A stretch of 38,367 nucleotides of DNA, from assembly GCA_050015355.1 (NCBI GenBank), contig JBEKBO010000031.1, forward strand, positions 1 through 38,367, written 5' to 3'. Position 1 is the first letter of the stretch. Each line of letters begins with the position of its first letter. Both the position numbers and the translations under genes were made by a program. This stretch comes from CAWBRT01 sp050015355 (GTDB lineage Bacteria > Acidobacteriota > Terriglobia > Terriglobales > Acidobacteriaceae). This document shows positions 17,382-26,222 of this stretch, piece by piece. The notes under the pieces were generated by a model. That model had not been told where the DNA came from. It saw only the letters and a list, made by a program, of their open reading frames with translations, and searched no databases.

Positions 17382-18677
17382 ATGAACGATACGATGCGGA
17401 AGTACAGGGACTACGTGATGACCGGGTTCGTGAAGCAGGTCGTGCCCGTGGTCGTTGAGAAAGCCAGTGGCGCGGTGGTCACTGACATCGACGGACGTGA
17501 ATACCTGGATTGCTTTGCCGGAATTTCGGTCGTGAATGCCGGCCACTGCAATCCGGAGGTTATTGCCGCTGCCAAGGCGCAGATGGACAAGCTGGTGCAT
17601 TGCTCTTCGTACAGCTACTATGTCCAGCCGGTTGCTGACCTGGCGGAAAAGCTGGCAAGCCTCACGCCGGGACGATTGCAGAAAACCTTCTTCGGTAACG
17701 GTGGCGCTGAAGCGATTGAAGGCGCATTAAAACTTGCGCGCCTCTACACCGGCAAATCGGAGTTCATCGCGCTTCAAGGCAGCTTCCACGGCCGCAGCAT
17801 GGGAGCACTGAGCGTTACCGGCAACCAGGGACGCAAGAAGCGAGGCGGTCCCTATCTGTCCGGCATCGCTTTCGCGCCGGCGCCCTATGTCTATCGCTCG
17901 ATGTGGCCCAACGATCCGGAAAGATGCGCGACCGAATGCGCGAAGGCCCTGGAAGAGGCCATTCTCTATGCGACTTCGGGAGATGTTGCGGCTTTTATCG
18001 CCGAGCCGGTTATGGGTGAGGGCGGAATTATCGTTCCGCCGGCAAACTATTTTAAGGAAGTGAAGAAAGTCCTCGATAAATACGGCATCCTCTTCATCGC
18101 TGATGAGGTTCAGTCCGGGTTTGGGCGCACCGGAAAACTATTCGCTATCGAGCATTACGGTGTCGAACCAGACATTCTCGTCAGCGCCAAGGGGATTGCA
18201 GATGGATTCCCGCTCAGCATGTTCACTACCCGTCCGGAAATCGCGGACGCCTACAAGCCTGGCGATCACCTCTCCACGTTTGGCGGCAATCCAGTCTCAT
18301 GCGCGGCATCTCTTGCCAACATCAAATTCATGGAGAGGGTGAATCTCTGGGGCCATGCCGCCGAAATTGGCGAGTATGCGATGCGGAAGTTCCGTGAGAT
18401 TCAGAAGACCAATCCGATTATCGGCGATGTTCGCGGCAAGGGACTGATGATCGGTATCGAACTGGTAAAGGATGAAAAGCTGACGCCGGCCGCCGCTGAA
18501 GCCGATGCGTTGAAGGACGCCTTGTTACGTAATGGCGTCTTGATAGGCTTGGGCGGAACCTTTGGCAATGTCTTGCGCTTCCAACCGCCGCTCGTCATAA
18601 CTAAGCAGCAGGTTGACTATGCTGTCGAAGCATTTGCTGCTGCACTGCAGACGGTGGTTCAGCCGGCCACGGTTTAG
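17382..18677 (+). CDS. Class III PLP-dependent aminotransferase
   Basis: The protein (431 residues) has the class III signatures: FGNGGAEAIEGALKLARLYTG, ALQGSFHGRSMGALSVTG, ILFIADEVQSGFGRTGKLFA, and the PLP lysine in ILVSAKGIADGFPLS, then TFGGNPVSCAASLANI. It should transfer an amino group from an omega-amino acid or amine (GABA, beta-alanine, putrescine) or from alanine to glyoxylate; the exact substrate cannot be told. The divergent PuuR-like gene favours GABA or a polyamine product. I chose the ATG at 17382 (MNDTMRKYRDYVMTGFVKQ), preceded by GAGGACTT and matching the family's N terminus; the open frame extends upstream to 17271 as non-conserved sequence. Confidence 0.9.
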   Translation: MNDTMRKYRDYVMTGFVKQVVPVVVEKASGAVVTDIDGREYLDCFAGISVVNAGHCNPEVIAAAKAQMDKLVHCSSYSYYVQPVADLAEKLASLTPGRLQKTFFGNGGAEAIEGALKLARLYTGKSEFIALQGSFHGRSMGALSVTGNQGRKKRGGPYLSGIAFAPAPYVYRSMWPNDPERCATECAKALEEAILYATSGDVAAFIAEPVMGEGGIIVPPANYFKEVKKVLDKYGILFIADEVQSGFGRTGKLFAIEHYGVEPDILVSAKGIADGFPLSMFTTRPEIADAYKPGDHLSTFGGNPVSCAASLANIKFMERVNLWGHAAEIGEYAMRKFREIQKTNPIIGDVRGKGLMIGIELVKDEKLTPAAAEADALKDALLRNGVLIGLGGTFGNVLRFQPPLVITKQQVDYAVEAFAAALQTVVQPATV

Positions 18678-18771
18678 ACCGGATACGCGGAAGGTACACC
18701 CCGCGAAGGAGCCGGGCTTCCAGGCCCGGCGGTGCTAGTACTGGGTACATCAACCTTGGAACTGCTCTAAT
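18675..18771. repeat. Dispersed repeat B, copy 1 (downstream hairpin)
   Basis: This starts at the aminotransferase stop (TTTAGACCGGATACGCGG), continues GAAGGTACACCCCGCG, has the hairpin GCCGGGC-TTCCAG-GCCCGGC, and ends AACCTTGGAACTGCTCTA. A second copy follows the stop of the sugar permease at 29672-29766. The position directly after stop codons suggests a transcript-end function. A fragment of the right end (GGAACTGCTCTAG) is also found at 8908-8920, beside the rpsA stop. Confidence 0.7.
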
Positions 18772-18852
18772 AGCGAGTTGCTTTGAGCGGATAGCAGCTG
18801 GGCCGGGTCAGCCGGTCCAGCTACCACCGGAACAAGGAACGCCGCAACGAAG

Positions 18853-21684
18853 TCATTTCTGACGCGAGTTCAGCTCTTCGAGCTTGCGCTTCAACTCTTC
18901 AAGCTTTTGCCCAGCCTCGCCGAGTTTGCCCGCCGCCGTCAGGCGTTGGTATTCGGCGAAGTCTTTGGAGGCTTCGGCGATGAGCGCCTTGAGATCCATC
19001 GCAGGTTGAGGCGTGCCGGCAGACACCGGTTTATGTGGCGCCGGTTCGGCGGGGGCAGCCGCGGCGCTCGTTGACGAAATCCCTCCGCCGAAAAGTCCCG
19101 TCATTGCCGACTCGAACGTCGGTCCATAGGCGAGTCGATCCTGCAGGGCGAGTACGACGAGACGCAGCTCCGGCATCGGGCTCCGCTCCGCCTGCAGGTA
19201 GATCGGCTCCGCATACAACAATCCCCGCCCGATCGGAATTACAAGCAGGCTGCCGCGCCGCACGTGCGAGCCCTGCTGATTCCACAGCGTCAACTGTCCC
19301 GAGAGCTGCGCGTTCTGATCGATCCGGGCCTCGACCTGCAAGGGGCCGTCGATAAGCCGCGTTTTCGGAAAGTTGTAGACCATTGCCGTGCCGTAGTTCG
19401 CGCCATCGCTGCGCCCGGCAATCCAGCCAATCAGATTATTCCGGTTCGCCGGCGTGAACGGCAGAATGTCCACGAACTCCACCCCGGCTTCGCCCGGCAG
19501 TTTCATCAGCACGAAATTCGGCTCCATCGGTTGCGTCGTCTGCTGGCCACGCTGGTCTGTACTCGCTTCGGTGGCGAGCGTCCACAGATCCTCGCGGTTG
19601 TAGAACACCTCGGGGTCAGTCATGTGATAGAGGCTGTACACGGATGCCTGCAGCTTGAGTAATAACTCCGGGTAGCGCACGTGCTTACGCATCGCCGGCG
19701 GCATCGCCGAGGCATCTTTGAAGAGGCTCGGAAAAATGCCGCGATACGCCGCGACAATCGGGTCCTCCGGGTCAAACACGTAGAACGTCGTCGTCCCGTC
19801 ATAGGCGTCAATGACTACTTTCACGCTGTTCCGCACGTAGTTATTGAGGGTGCCGCCGAGACGGTAATGGCGCGAGTACGGATAGCTGTCCGAGGTCGTG
19901 AACGCGTCCATGATCCACGACAGCCGGCCATCGTCGCCGACCACGATGTACGGGTCCGAATCGTAGGTGAGGAAAGGCGCCAGTGCTTGCACGCGAGCAC
20001 GCACGCTGCGCCGCATCAGCAGCCGGCTATCCTTGTTCACATCATCGCTGAAAGGCAGTTTCGCGATGTCGCCGCGGTCGAGCGCGATGATGAGACGGCG
20101 CAGGAATCCCCCAAGGACGATACCGCCTTTGCCCTCGTAGGACGTGAGGCTATTGGTCTGGCCTTGCGGGTAGTTGAATTCCTTCTGCCTCGTCTTCACG
20201 TATACGTCGGTGTTAGTCAGCTCGCCGAAATAGACCTCTGGACGCGTCACGCTGAGGCCGCGCACCGTGCTCTGGACGGGCATATTGCTCAGGATCAGCC
20301 TTGGCAAACCTTCCGGCGTGAATCCGTTTACAGGGTTCATCGTGATGCCGTAGCCGTGGGTGTAGATAAGCTTCTCATTGATCCAGTTGCGGCTGCTCTC
20401 CGGGAGCTTGTCGACGCTTAGCTCGCGCGTGGCGAGCATCACCTGGCGGATCGTGCCGTCGATTTCATAGCGATCAATGTCGATGTCTGGAAAGTCGTAG
20501 TAGGTACGGATTTCCTGAATCTGACGTAGCGTGTCCTGCAGTGCATGCCAGTCCCACAGCCGGATGTTCTGAAGCGTCGGCTGATTATTCACCGCGTCGG
20601 TCGCCTCGACGGTCGTTTCAGCGGGGAACTCCCGCTGCACGATCCGGTTCAATCCATAGGCCTGCCGCGTCAGTTCGATGTTATGGGCAATAAAGGGTTG
20701 CTCACGGACCAGTTCGTTCGGTTTGACGATAAAGCTGCTGACGTACCAGCCCAATGCCTGAAGGGCGAGGTAACATACCGCAGCCGGAACGACCGCTATG
20801 ACAAACCAGCGTATGCGCGGCACCGACACGGCGTTGAAGGCGACGATCAGGGCGCCGATAACGAGCGCCACGCAGACCACGAGCAGGCCGGGGAGCGTGA
20901 CGTGCGCGTCAGTATAGGTCGCACCGGAGAAGATTGTGTGATCGGCAAACAATTGCTCGAAGCGATCGATATAGACGCGCATCGCGAGGATCAGCAGCAA
21001 AAACGAGAACGCGATGGAGACCCCGCGCAAGGACAATGGGATGCCGCGCTCTCCGGCAAGCGCACGCGCGCCGCCGGTGATGAAGATAAAGAAAACGGCG
21101 AGCACGCAGATCATCACCGCCAGCATCATCAGCCAGCCGGCGATGAGCTGCCACGCGGGAAGCGTGAACAGAAAGAAGTTCAGCGGCCTGCCGAAAATCG
21201 GGTCCACAACGCCACCCAAAGTATGCGGTGCGTTCCAATAGAGCGCGAGCGTCGGCCACTCCGCCATCATGCCGGCGCCAGTCATGGCGGCGATGACCAG
21301 CGAAAGGCCGAGCGCGACGGGGTGCAGAATGGACTCGATCGGCACCCTCACCGGCTGCCCGCCGATGAAAATCGTGTGACCGCTCGGCAAGTCGTTGAGG
21401 TGCGCCCGCTTCAGAGCCAGGAACGATCCGTACAGAATGAGAAATGTGATCGCTGCAAAGGCCGTGAAGACCCCGGACTGCAAGCTCAGTGTTTTCCAAA
21501 ACACGTCTCCGTAGCCCAGCGACCCGAACCAGAGTGCATCGACGTAATACGACGACGCGATGCGGCCGCCGAAGACAACGGCAAGAACGGCGAAAAGAAG
21601 AATGAGAATGAGGCGGGCGCGGCGGCGTGGCGAAAGCGGCGAACGCGGCGTACGCGGAGGAGGCCAGTCGATAGACACGGGCAT
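18853..21684 (-). CDS. UPF0182 family integral membrane protein
   Basis: The 943-residue protein begins with seven or so transmembrane segments (RLILILLFAVLAVVFGGRIA, FAAITFLILYGSFLAL, GLSLVIAAMTGAGMMAEW and others to about residue 330). A large extracytoplasmic domain follows with the conserved UPF0182 stretches VQREFPAETTVEATDAV, LWDWHALQDTLRQIQEIRTY, YDFPDIDIDRYEIDGTIRQV, THGYGITMNPVNGFTPEGLP and VVIDAYDGTTTFYVFDPEDP. The end is a coiled-coil-like Lys/Glu segment (GEAGQKLEELKRKLEELNS). The family is widespread in actinobacteria, cyanobacteria and acidobacteria; its function is unknown. GAGGTAG precedes the ATG. The long frames on the opposite strand are high-GC shadows. Confidence 0.95.
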   Translation of the reverse strand: MPVSIDWPPPRTPRSPLSPRRRARLILILLFAVLAVVFGGRIASSYYVDALWFGSLGYGDVFWKTLSLQSGVFTAFAAITFLILYGSFLALKRAHLNDLPSGHTIFIGGQPVRVPIESILHPVALGLSLVIAAMTGAGMMAEWPTLALYWNAPHTLGGVVDPIFGRPLNFFLFTLPAWQLIAGWLMMLAVMICVLAVFFIFITGGARALAGERGIPLSLRGVSIAFSFLLLILAMRVYIDRFEQLFADHTIFSGATYTDAHVTLPGLLVVCVALVIGALIVAFNAVSVPRIRWFVIAVVPAAVCYLALQALGWYVSSFIVKPNELVREQPFIAHNIELTRQAYGLNRIVQREFPAETTVEATDAVNNQPTLQNIRLWDWHALQDTLRQIQEIRTYYDFPDIDIDRYEIDGTIRQVMLATRELSVDKLPESSRNWINEKLIYTHGYGITMNPVNGFTPEGLPRLILSNMPVQSTVRGLSVTRPEVYFGELTNTDVYVKTRQKEFNYPQGQTNSLTSYEGKGGIVLGGFLRRLIIALDRGDIAKLPFSDDVNKDSRLLMRRSVRARVQALAPFLTYDSDPYIVVGDDGRLSWIMDAFTTSDSYPYSRHYRLGGTLNNYVRNSVKVVIDAYDGTTTFYVFDPEDPIVAAYRGIFPSLFKDASAMPPAMRKHVRYPELLLKLQASVYSLYHMTDPEVFYNREDLWTLATEASTDQRGQQTTQPMEPNFVLMKLPGEAGVEFVDILPFTPANRNNLIGWIAGRSDGANYGTAMVYNFPKTRLIDGPLQVEARIDQNAQLSGQLTLWNQQGSHVRRGSLLVIPIGRGLLYAEPIYLQAERSPMPELRLVVLALQDRLAYGPTFESAMTGLFGGGISSTSAAAAPAEPAPHKPVSAGTPQPAMDLKALIAEASKDFAEYQRLTAAGKLGEAGQKLEELKRKLEELNSRQK

Positions 21685-22027
21685 TACTCTACCTCGGTTT
21701 TCTCCAGCATTTCCGTTGGACTACTGGCGATCTCTTCATATTGCCTGGGAGACGCGTTGTGGCCGATGCAAACCTAGCCCACGATGTGAACGAGACGAAA
21801 AGAATGCAACCGCACGCTTACAATACTACTCCTTGGAACGGCCGCTGAAGATTTACCTGTAGCCCCGCCCGGGCCAAGTCCATGGAATGGCGCTTGCGTG
21901 CGCATCACTTTCGAGACGGAGAATCCTCCGGGTTCCACCCGGGTCGCGATGCCGGCAACTCTACGGCAGCCCCTCGGAGCAGGGAAGAGGCCGATGTATC
22001 GAGTGCCTCAGCAACGGCCGGCCACAC
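21685..22027. other. Intergenic region, nothing recognised
   Basis: About 340 bases upstream of the UPF0182 gene. Short frames have no ribosome binding site or family resemblance. It presumably holds that gene's promoter. Confidence 0.4.
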
Positions 22028-22306
22028 TCAGTTTTCAGCTTCCTGAGCGGCCGTGGCCAATACCAATTGCTGCTTTAACGGATACCGAATCATAACCGCG
22101 TGGTCTTGGGATCGAAAGAATGTAATAGGGAGCACACTATACAGCACTCGCCCGGCTTCGCTCATGTCGCGAGCGATCACCTCGCGTTCAAGGTACTGCC
22201 AAGTGCCGCGAAATCTCCACCGGGCTTGTGCAACATATGTGTTTTGCATGTCTGTGACCACAGATTCTTTGATAACGAGAGTAGCATTATTTTCGCTAAT
22301 TTTCAT
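22028..22306 (-). CDS. Possible small protein, unknown
   Basis: The 92-residue frame (MKISENNATLVIKESVVTD...) has a natural-looking mix of charged and hydrophobic residues, for example VAQARWRFRGTWQYLEREVIAR and SEAGRVLYSVLPITFFRSQD. It lies 11 bases after the stop of the minus-strand frame at 22318-22611, so both may be co-transcribed. The start has only a weak GGAAA site. I do not recognise a family. An overlapping plus-strand frame looks less protein-like. Confidence 0.35.
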   Translation of the reverse strand: MKISENNATLVIKESVVTDMQNTYVAQARWRFRGTWQYLEREVIARDMSEAGRVLYSVLPITFFRSQDHAVMIRYPLKQQLVLATAAQEAEN

Positions 22307-22317
22307 GGCGTTTCCGA

Positions 22318-22611
22318 TCAGTGACAGCCATTTATCTCTCGTGAGGAACGATCATCTCTCAGTTGCACATATTGTGAGTCAATGCAACTGCTACTCATTA
22401 GTTCTACGCGGATGATGCGGTGGAACACCGCGTTTCTCCTGTTCGAAGGATGGACTCCATCGTGCGGGGCGGAAACAACAAGTCCTGTCGAGGCAGATAG
22501 GGCCGGTAGCTCTTCGCCATGTTTGAGAAGTCGCACACTCGCGCTACTCGACAAGCTGGAATACAGACTGTATGTGTCCATTGATAGGTATCCATTGGAA
22601 TTACTATCCAC
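22318..22611 (-). CDS. Possible small protein, unknown
   Basis: The GTG at 22611 (another at 22617) is preceded by a perfect AGGAGG, nine bases upstream, which is the main reason to call it. The 97-residue product is serine-rich near its start (YSLYSSLSSSASVRLLKHG) and ends in VQLRDDRSSREINGCH. No signal peptide or membrane segment is evident and I do not recognise a family. It is divergent from the basic-protein gene at 22667; the two leaders resemble each other (AGGAGG or GAGGAG, then GTGGATA.TAA). An opposite-strand frame overlaps it. Confidence 0.4.
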   Translation of the reverse strand: MDSNSNGYLSMDTYSLYSSLSSSASVRLLKHGEELPALSASTGLVVSAPHDGVHPSNRRNAVFHRIIRVELMSSSCIDSQYVQLRDDRSSREINGCH

Positions 22612-22666
22612 GCGCACTTGCCTCCTGTTATTCTTAATTGTTAGTTAATTTGAGGAGAACATTTGA

Positions 22667-23008
22667 GTGGATACTAAGAAGATTCTTTCCGACCTCCGCG
22701 CCGAACTCGCCGGCATCAATCAAGCTATCGCCGCGCTTGAGGCGTTAAGCAACACGGGCGTTCAACAGGCCGCACCCGAACCGGCGCCGAAGCCGCGCCG
22801 TCGTCGTATTAGTGCCGCTGGTCGCAGACGTATATCCGAGGCTGCGAAAGCAAGGTGGGCGGAGAGACGCAAGAAGACAGCTAAGTCTGCCTCCCCGAAA
22901 CAATCGGGCGGTCGCCGGAAGATGAGTCCTGCTGCCCGGAAGCGCATATCCGAAATGATGAAGAAGCGGTGGGCAGAACGCAGAAAGAAAGCTGCGAAGA
23001 CGGCGTAG
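22667..23008 (+). CDS. Small basic protein with two RISE..K.RWAERRKK repeats
   Basis: The 113-residue product starts with a helical segment (DTKKILSDLRAELAGINQAI), then a Pro/Ala linker, then two copies of a basic motif: ISAAGRRRISEAAKARWAERRK at about residues 47-68 and MSPAARKRISEMMKKRWAERRK at about 85-106. The pattern S-x-A-x-R-x-R-I-S-E-x-x-K-x-R-W resembles NUMOD3-like DNA-binding modules, so a nucleic-acid-binding role, perhaps nucleoid-associated, is likely. The GTG start has GAGGAG ten bases upstream. Similar small proteins occur in Acidobacteria as I recall, but I cannot name a characterised member. Confidence 0.75.
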   Translation: MDTKKILSDLRAELAGINQAIAALEALSNTGVQQAAPEPAPKPRRRRISAAGRRRISEAAKARWAERRKKTAKSASPKQSGGRRKMSPAARKRISEMMKKRWAERRKKAAKTA

Positions 23009-23083
23009 TCCGTTTTCCCTTTTCAAGGACGGGAACCTGCAAGGCTTGCGCCTCTCGGGCGATTTCGCGCCGTACCGCGACGG

Positions 23084-24415
23084 TTAGCGCGAATACGCTA
23101 CCGGTCCCGACATCTGGTTGAGGAGGCCGGGCTGGCCGACCGCTTGAACGTATAGGGTGTAGGTGCCTGCGCTCAAGGAGTAGCTACCAAGGTCGGCAGA
23201 ATGGGTACCGGCATTCACCGTTCCCAGGGGCACCAGATTTACTCCATCGGCGGTAGCGAAGATAGCGTAGTGGTGCAATGTATTCTCTTGCCCGGAAATA
23301 CTCCAGCTGAGAGTCTGCCCCGTAACGGACGCCGAGATAGTGACGCAGTTGTCGATGCCGGTTTCAATCTCGGTTCCTTCCTCGTAATCGTTCCAGGTTG
23401 GGATCTGGATGTTGTTGAGTTGGTTCCCCGAGGAGTAGTGGTTGCTGATATCGGCCAAGGTAGTCAGCCACGTCTGTCCACACTGCTGGTCGAGTAAGCG
23501 ATTCGATCCCCACGGCGCGATGGAATCGTTAAAGCCCTTGTATCCCGAGCCGAAAGTCTGTTTGGCCGGCGCGGCCAAAGCCGTCTGGTAGAAGCTGTCC
23601 AGATAGGCTAGTCCAGGGTCAGCCGGATTGCTGGTGAGCCCGACCCAGCTAAAGCTGCCCGCCGACTGTGGCTCGGTGAAACCCCCGCTATTGCGCCAAA
23701 TGAAAACGGGGTTGCCCTGTATGCTGGCAGCGACCTGCGTCCAGTTGATCTGAAGCGTCTCTTCGCCGAACAGAAAGATGACGGGCTGCCCGTTCTTGCG
23801 CATGTAATTGGAGGACTGCTCGAAAGTGCTGTAGATGTAGTTGACATCGGCAATGAGCTTGGCGGTAACGTCAGGCGCTCCCGTTAGCGCCCCCGCATCT
23901 TCACAAGCAGCGAATTCAAAGCCGGGATGCTGTTGGGCCTCGTTCATGATCGCGATCAGCGCATTGTTTTCATGCGTGCTCTGCGGACCATACCAGTCGA
24001 GAACAAGCCCATCGATGCCGCGGCTGATCATATCGTTGATCTGGAGCTTGACCTCGGCGGGGTCGGCTGAATCGTAGCCGATATTGATGTGTGAACTCTC
24101 TCCCCACCAGGGCACGACGTGGACGTAGATCTTGGTGCTGGCGCCGGAATAGAGCAGGTCACGGAACGAGACCTTGCTGACATTCCCCGGTTGCATGTTG
24201 CCGTTGCTGGTGCCGGCGAAGCTGTCGCTCGCGCTGGTGTTGTTCGAAGTCGCGGCCGCGAGCGTAGTGGCCGCCGTTGTGCCGGCAGGCGAGCCGGCGG
24301 CAGGCGAGGCGGCAGCAGCCTGATTGGCCGAACCGGAGCCCGACCCTGACCCGCAACCGATCGTCCCGACGAGACCAACCATCGCAAGTATGAAAGCGCC
24401 GGTTCTTGATTTCAT
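23084..24415 (-). CDS. Lipoprotein with GH71/GH99-like catalytic domain
   Basis: The product (443 residues) has a lipoprotein-type signal (ILAMVGLVGTIGCGSGSGSG; the lipobox cysteine is about residue 21). A low-complexity Ala/Ser/Thr/Gly linker follows to about residue 80. The main domain has KIYVHVVPWWGE, ISRGIDGLVLDWYGP, QPVIFLFGEETLQINW and IPTWNDYEEGTEIETGI, the pattern of the GH71/GH99-like (alpha-glucanase/endomannosidase) barrel. The last 90 residues look like a beta-sandwich module (TISASVTGQTLSWSISGQENTLHHYAIF...). It should act on alpha-linked polysaccharide outside the cytoplasm. The ATG at 24415 has AAGGAGA four bases upstream. Substrate is unknown. Confidence 0.75.
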   Translation of the reverse strand: MKSRTGAFILAMVGLVGTIGCGSGSGSGSANQAAAASPAAGSPAGTTAATTLAAATSNNTSASDSFAGTSNGNMQPGNVSKVSFRDLLYSGASTKIYVHVVPWWGESSHINIGYDSADPAEVKLQINDMISRGIDGLVLDWYGPQSTHENNALIAIMNEAQQHPGFEFAACEDAGALTGAPDVTAKLIADVNYIYSTFEQSSNYMRKNGQPVIFLFGEETLQINWTQVAASIQGNPVFIWRNSGGFTEPQSAGSFSWVGLTSNPADPGLAYLDSFYQTALAAPAKQTFGSGYKGFNDSIAPWGSNRLLDQQCGQTWLTTLADISNHYSSGNQLNNIQIPTWNDYEEGTEIETGIDNCVTISASVTGQTLSWSISGQENTLHHYAIFATADGVNLVPLGTVNAGTHSADLGSYSLSAGTYTLYVQAVGQPGLLNQMSGPVAYSR

Positions 24416-24872
24416 TGATTCTCCTTTGGGAACCGGTTGTTCCGGCAAAGGAGAGGTTACGGGCTGGCGCCTTCAACTACAGTCGAGCATCTACCTGATG
24501 CTCAATCTAAGGGAACCCCTAAATTCACTAAGGTTTTTACCTAGTCCTCGGAGCACTGGTACCACCCAAGCGATACCTGCCTGGCGAAACCGGCTAGCAT
24601 TGTGGTTGAACTCTGGTTTTCAACGAGTTGTAGCGGCTTGGTGCAACGGAATTCGAGTATGTTTCGAGCGAACTCTGACGCGGAAGAGCAGCGAAAACTG
24701 CGCTCAGAAGATCGAGATGAATACTAGTTGGTCGGCAAAGTTAGACATTTGTCATCAGGTGAACGATTGAGTGACACTGATTGAGTCTTATCTCCGAAAT
24801 CTGGATTGCTAATGTGAGAAATTCTCCGCCATCCTCTTTAGACCGATTCGGGGTTTGTCTAAAAAAGATTTA

Positions 24873-24903
24873 GGTCCAGCTCAAATTGCGGTCCAGCTCA
24901 AAT
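24873..24903. promoter_or_regulatory. Direct repeat, possible operator
   Basis: GGTCCAGCTCAAAT occurs twice with a 17-base period (24873-24886 and 24890-24903), about 250 bases before the sugar-binding-protein gene. It could be a regulator site for the operon; no regulator gene is nearby. Confidence 0.35.
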
Positions 24904-24969
24904 ATGCGACGGCGGTTGCGGATTGTGTTTTGTTGTTTACCTCCGATAACGCCTTTCTTATACTTGGCG

Positions 24970-25084
24970 GTCTGCTGAAAAGCGTACCGAACAGCGAGCG
25001 AGGCGCCAGCCAAGGTATGGCACGGGCGCGCACCATGCGCGCTATCAGGCTCCGCCTGGCAAGGCTGTTTTTCAGCGGCTATTA
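24970..25084. repeat. Hairpin repeat related to element A ends
   Basis: The ends GTCTGCTGAAAAGC and CTGTTTTTCAGCGGCTATT resemble, in opposed orientation, the terminal repeats of element A (GGCTGCTGAAAAAC). The interior differs and is itself palindrome-rich (GGCGCGCACCATGCGCGC). A 76-residue frame over it is not a gene. Confidence 0.5.
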
Positions 25085-25145
25085 ACCACTTCGTAAATAT
25101 GAAAGACTTCCAAGGTTATGAAAACGTAAGAAGGAGAGCAAGGCG

Positions 25146-26174
25146 ATGAAAAGAATCTGGATCGTTTTGATGGTGATTGGCCTAGTGGCCCTTTTCGTCT
25201 CGGCGAACCTGGCGGAAGTTAAGGCTCTCTACCCGGTAACCGGGTTGGGAATGCAGGTGAGAACGGATGTGAAAGCGAAGCGAAAGTACACGATCGCCTG
25301 CATCGTAAAGAATTCGACCAACCCATACATGGTGGCGCAATTGGCGGGCGTAAGAAAAGCCGCACAAGACATGGGTTTCGAGGCAATTACCCTTGCTCCG
25401 GCCAAGCAGGACAGCATTGAAGAGCAGGTGAGAATCGTCGAAGACCTCCTGCAGAAGAAAATCGATGCCTTGATCATTCATCCAGCCGACTCGAACGGCA
25501 TTGTCCCTGCCGTTGAAAAGGCTGTTGCCATGGGAGTTCCCGTTGCGACCATCGGAACTCCGGCTAATAGCAATAAAGTGCTTTTCCGCACCGGTGTCGA
25601 CTATGCGGAAACCGGAGTAGTGATTACGCAATGGGTGGCGGAGAAGATGAAGGGCGAAGGCAACCTGATTATCCTGGAAGGCCCGCCGCAGGCCGACAAC
25701 GCCAGGGAGCGTCTTCGCGGCATCAATGAGGTCCTGAAAAAGTATCCGAAGATCAAAGTAATTGCCTCACAGCCCGCGAACTTTCAGAGGGTTGCCGGTA
25801 TGCAGGTGATGGAGAACCTGCTACAGAAGTTCACGAACGTGAAGGCGGTCATCGCCGCCAATGATGAGGAGGCCCTGGGTGCAATCATGGCCATCAAGGC
25901 CGCGGGACGACAGGGCGAAGGCATCATTGTGGCCGGGTTTGATGGAAGCGAAGATGCAAGCTGGGCCCTCAAGAGAGATCAGATGGCCGTTACCTACAAT
26001 ACCGATCCCTATGGAAGCGGCTACTGCGCAGCCGCCTTTATGGTGCGGTACCTCAACGAAGGCGCCAAGCCGGCAAAGGCCTTTATGCCTTTTCCCTCAG
26101 CCCAGGATAAGCCGATAATCTCCAAGGCCACCATCGACGACTATTTAAAGAATTCCGCCTGGTGGAAAAAATAG
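25146..26174 (+). CDS. Sugar ABC transporter substrate-binding protein (RbsB-like)
   Basis: The 342-residue protein has an N-terminal hydrophobic signal (IWIVLMVIGLVALFVSANLA) and a Peripla_BP_4 fold like ribose-binding protein: YTIACIVKNSTNPYMVAQLAG, IDALIIHPADSNGIVPAVEKA, GNLIILEGPPQADNARERLRG, VKAVIAANDEEALGAI and GIIVAGFDGSEDASWAL. It should capture a sugar in the periplasm. A GGAGAGC ribosome binding site precedes the ATG. It is the first gene of a co-directional cluster whose enzymes (RuBisCO-like, RpiB-like and TIM-like) suggest the ligand is a pentose, branched-chain sugar, sugar acid or polyol rather than ribose itself. The ligand is not deducible from sequence. Confidence 0.92.
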   Translation: MKRIWIVLMVIGLVALFVSANLAEVKALYPVTGLGMQVRTDVKAKRKYTIACIVKNSTNPYMVAQLAGVRKAAQDMGFEAITLAPAKQDSIEEQVRIVEDLLQKKIDALIIHPADSNGIVPAVEKAVAMGVPVATIGTPANSNKVLFRTGVDYAETGVVITQWVAEKMKGEGNLIILEGPPQADNARERLRGINEVLKKYPKIKVIASQPANFQRVAGMQVMENLLQKFTNVKAVIAANDEEALGAIMAIKAAGRQGEGIIVAGFDGSEDASWALKRDQMAVTYNTDPYGSGYCAAAFMVRYLNEGAKPAKAFMPFPSAQDKPIISKATIDDYLKNSAWWKK

Positions 26175-26222
26175 AGAATGAAGCTGCGCGAGGCTGGACC
26201 TCCTCCCGCGACAGAGGAAAAC

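Larger units (their letters stand above)
24416..25145. other. Intergenic region upstream of the sugar-transport operon
   Basis: No convincing gene was found in these 730 bases. It contains a 14-base direct repeat (24873-24903), a hairpin element (24970-25084) and the ribosome binding site AAGGAGAGC of the binding-protein gene. It presumably holds the operon promoter. Confidence 0.5.

Noticed and set aside
19681..21777. Two long plus-strand frames (246 and 410 residues) over the UPF0182 gene
   Set aside because: They are antisense shadows: composition is Arg/His/Gln-rich with no motifs, whereas the minus strand encodes a conserved family.
24855..25085. 76-residue frame upstream of the sugar operon
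   Set aside because: It overlaps a hairpin repeat and has no ribosome binding site or motifs.
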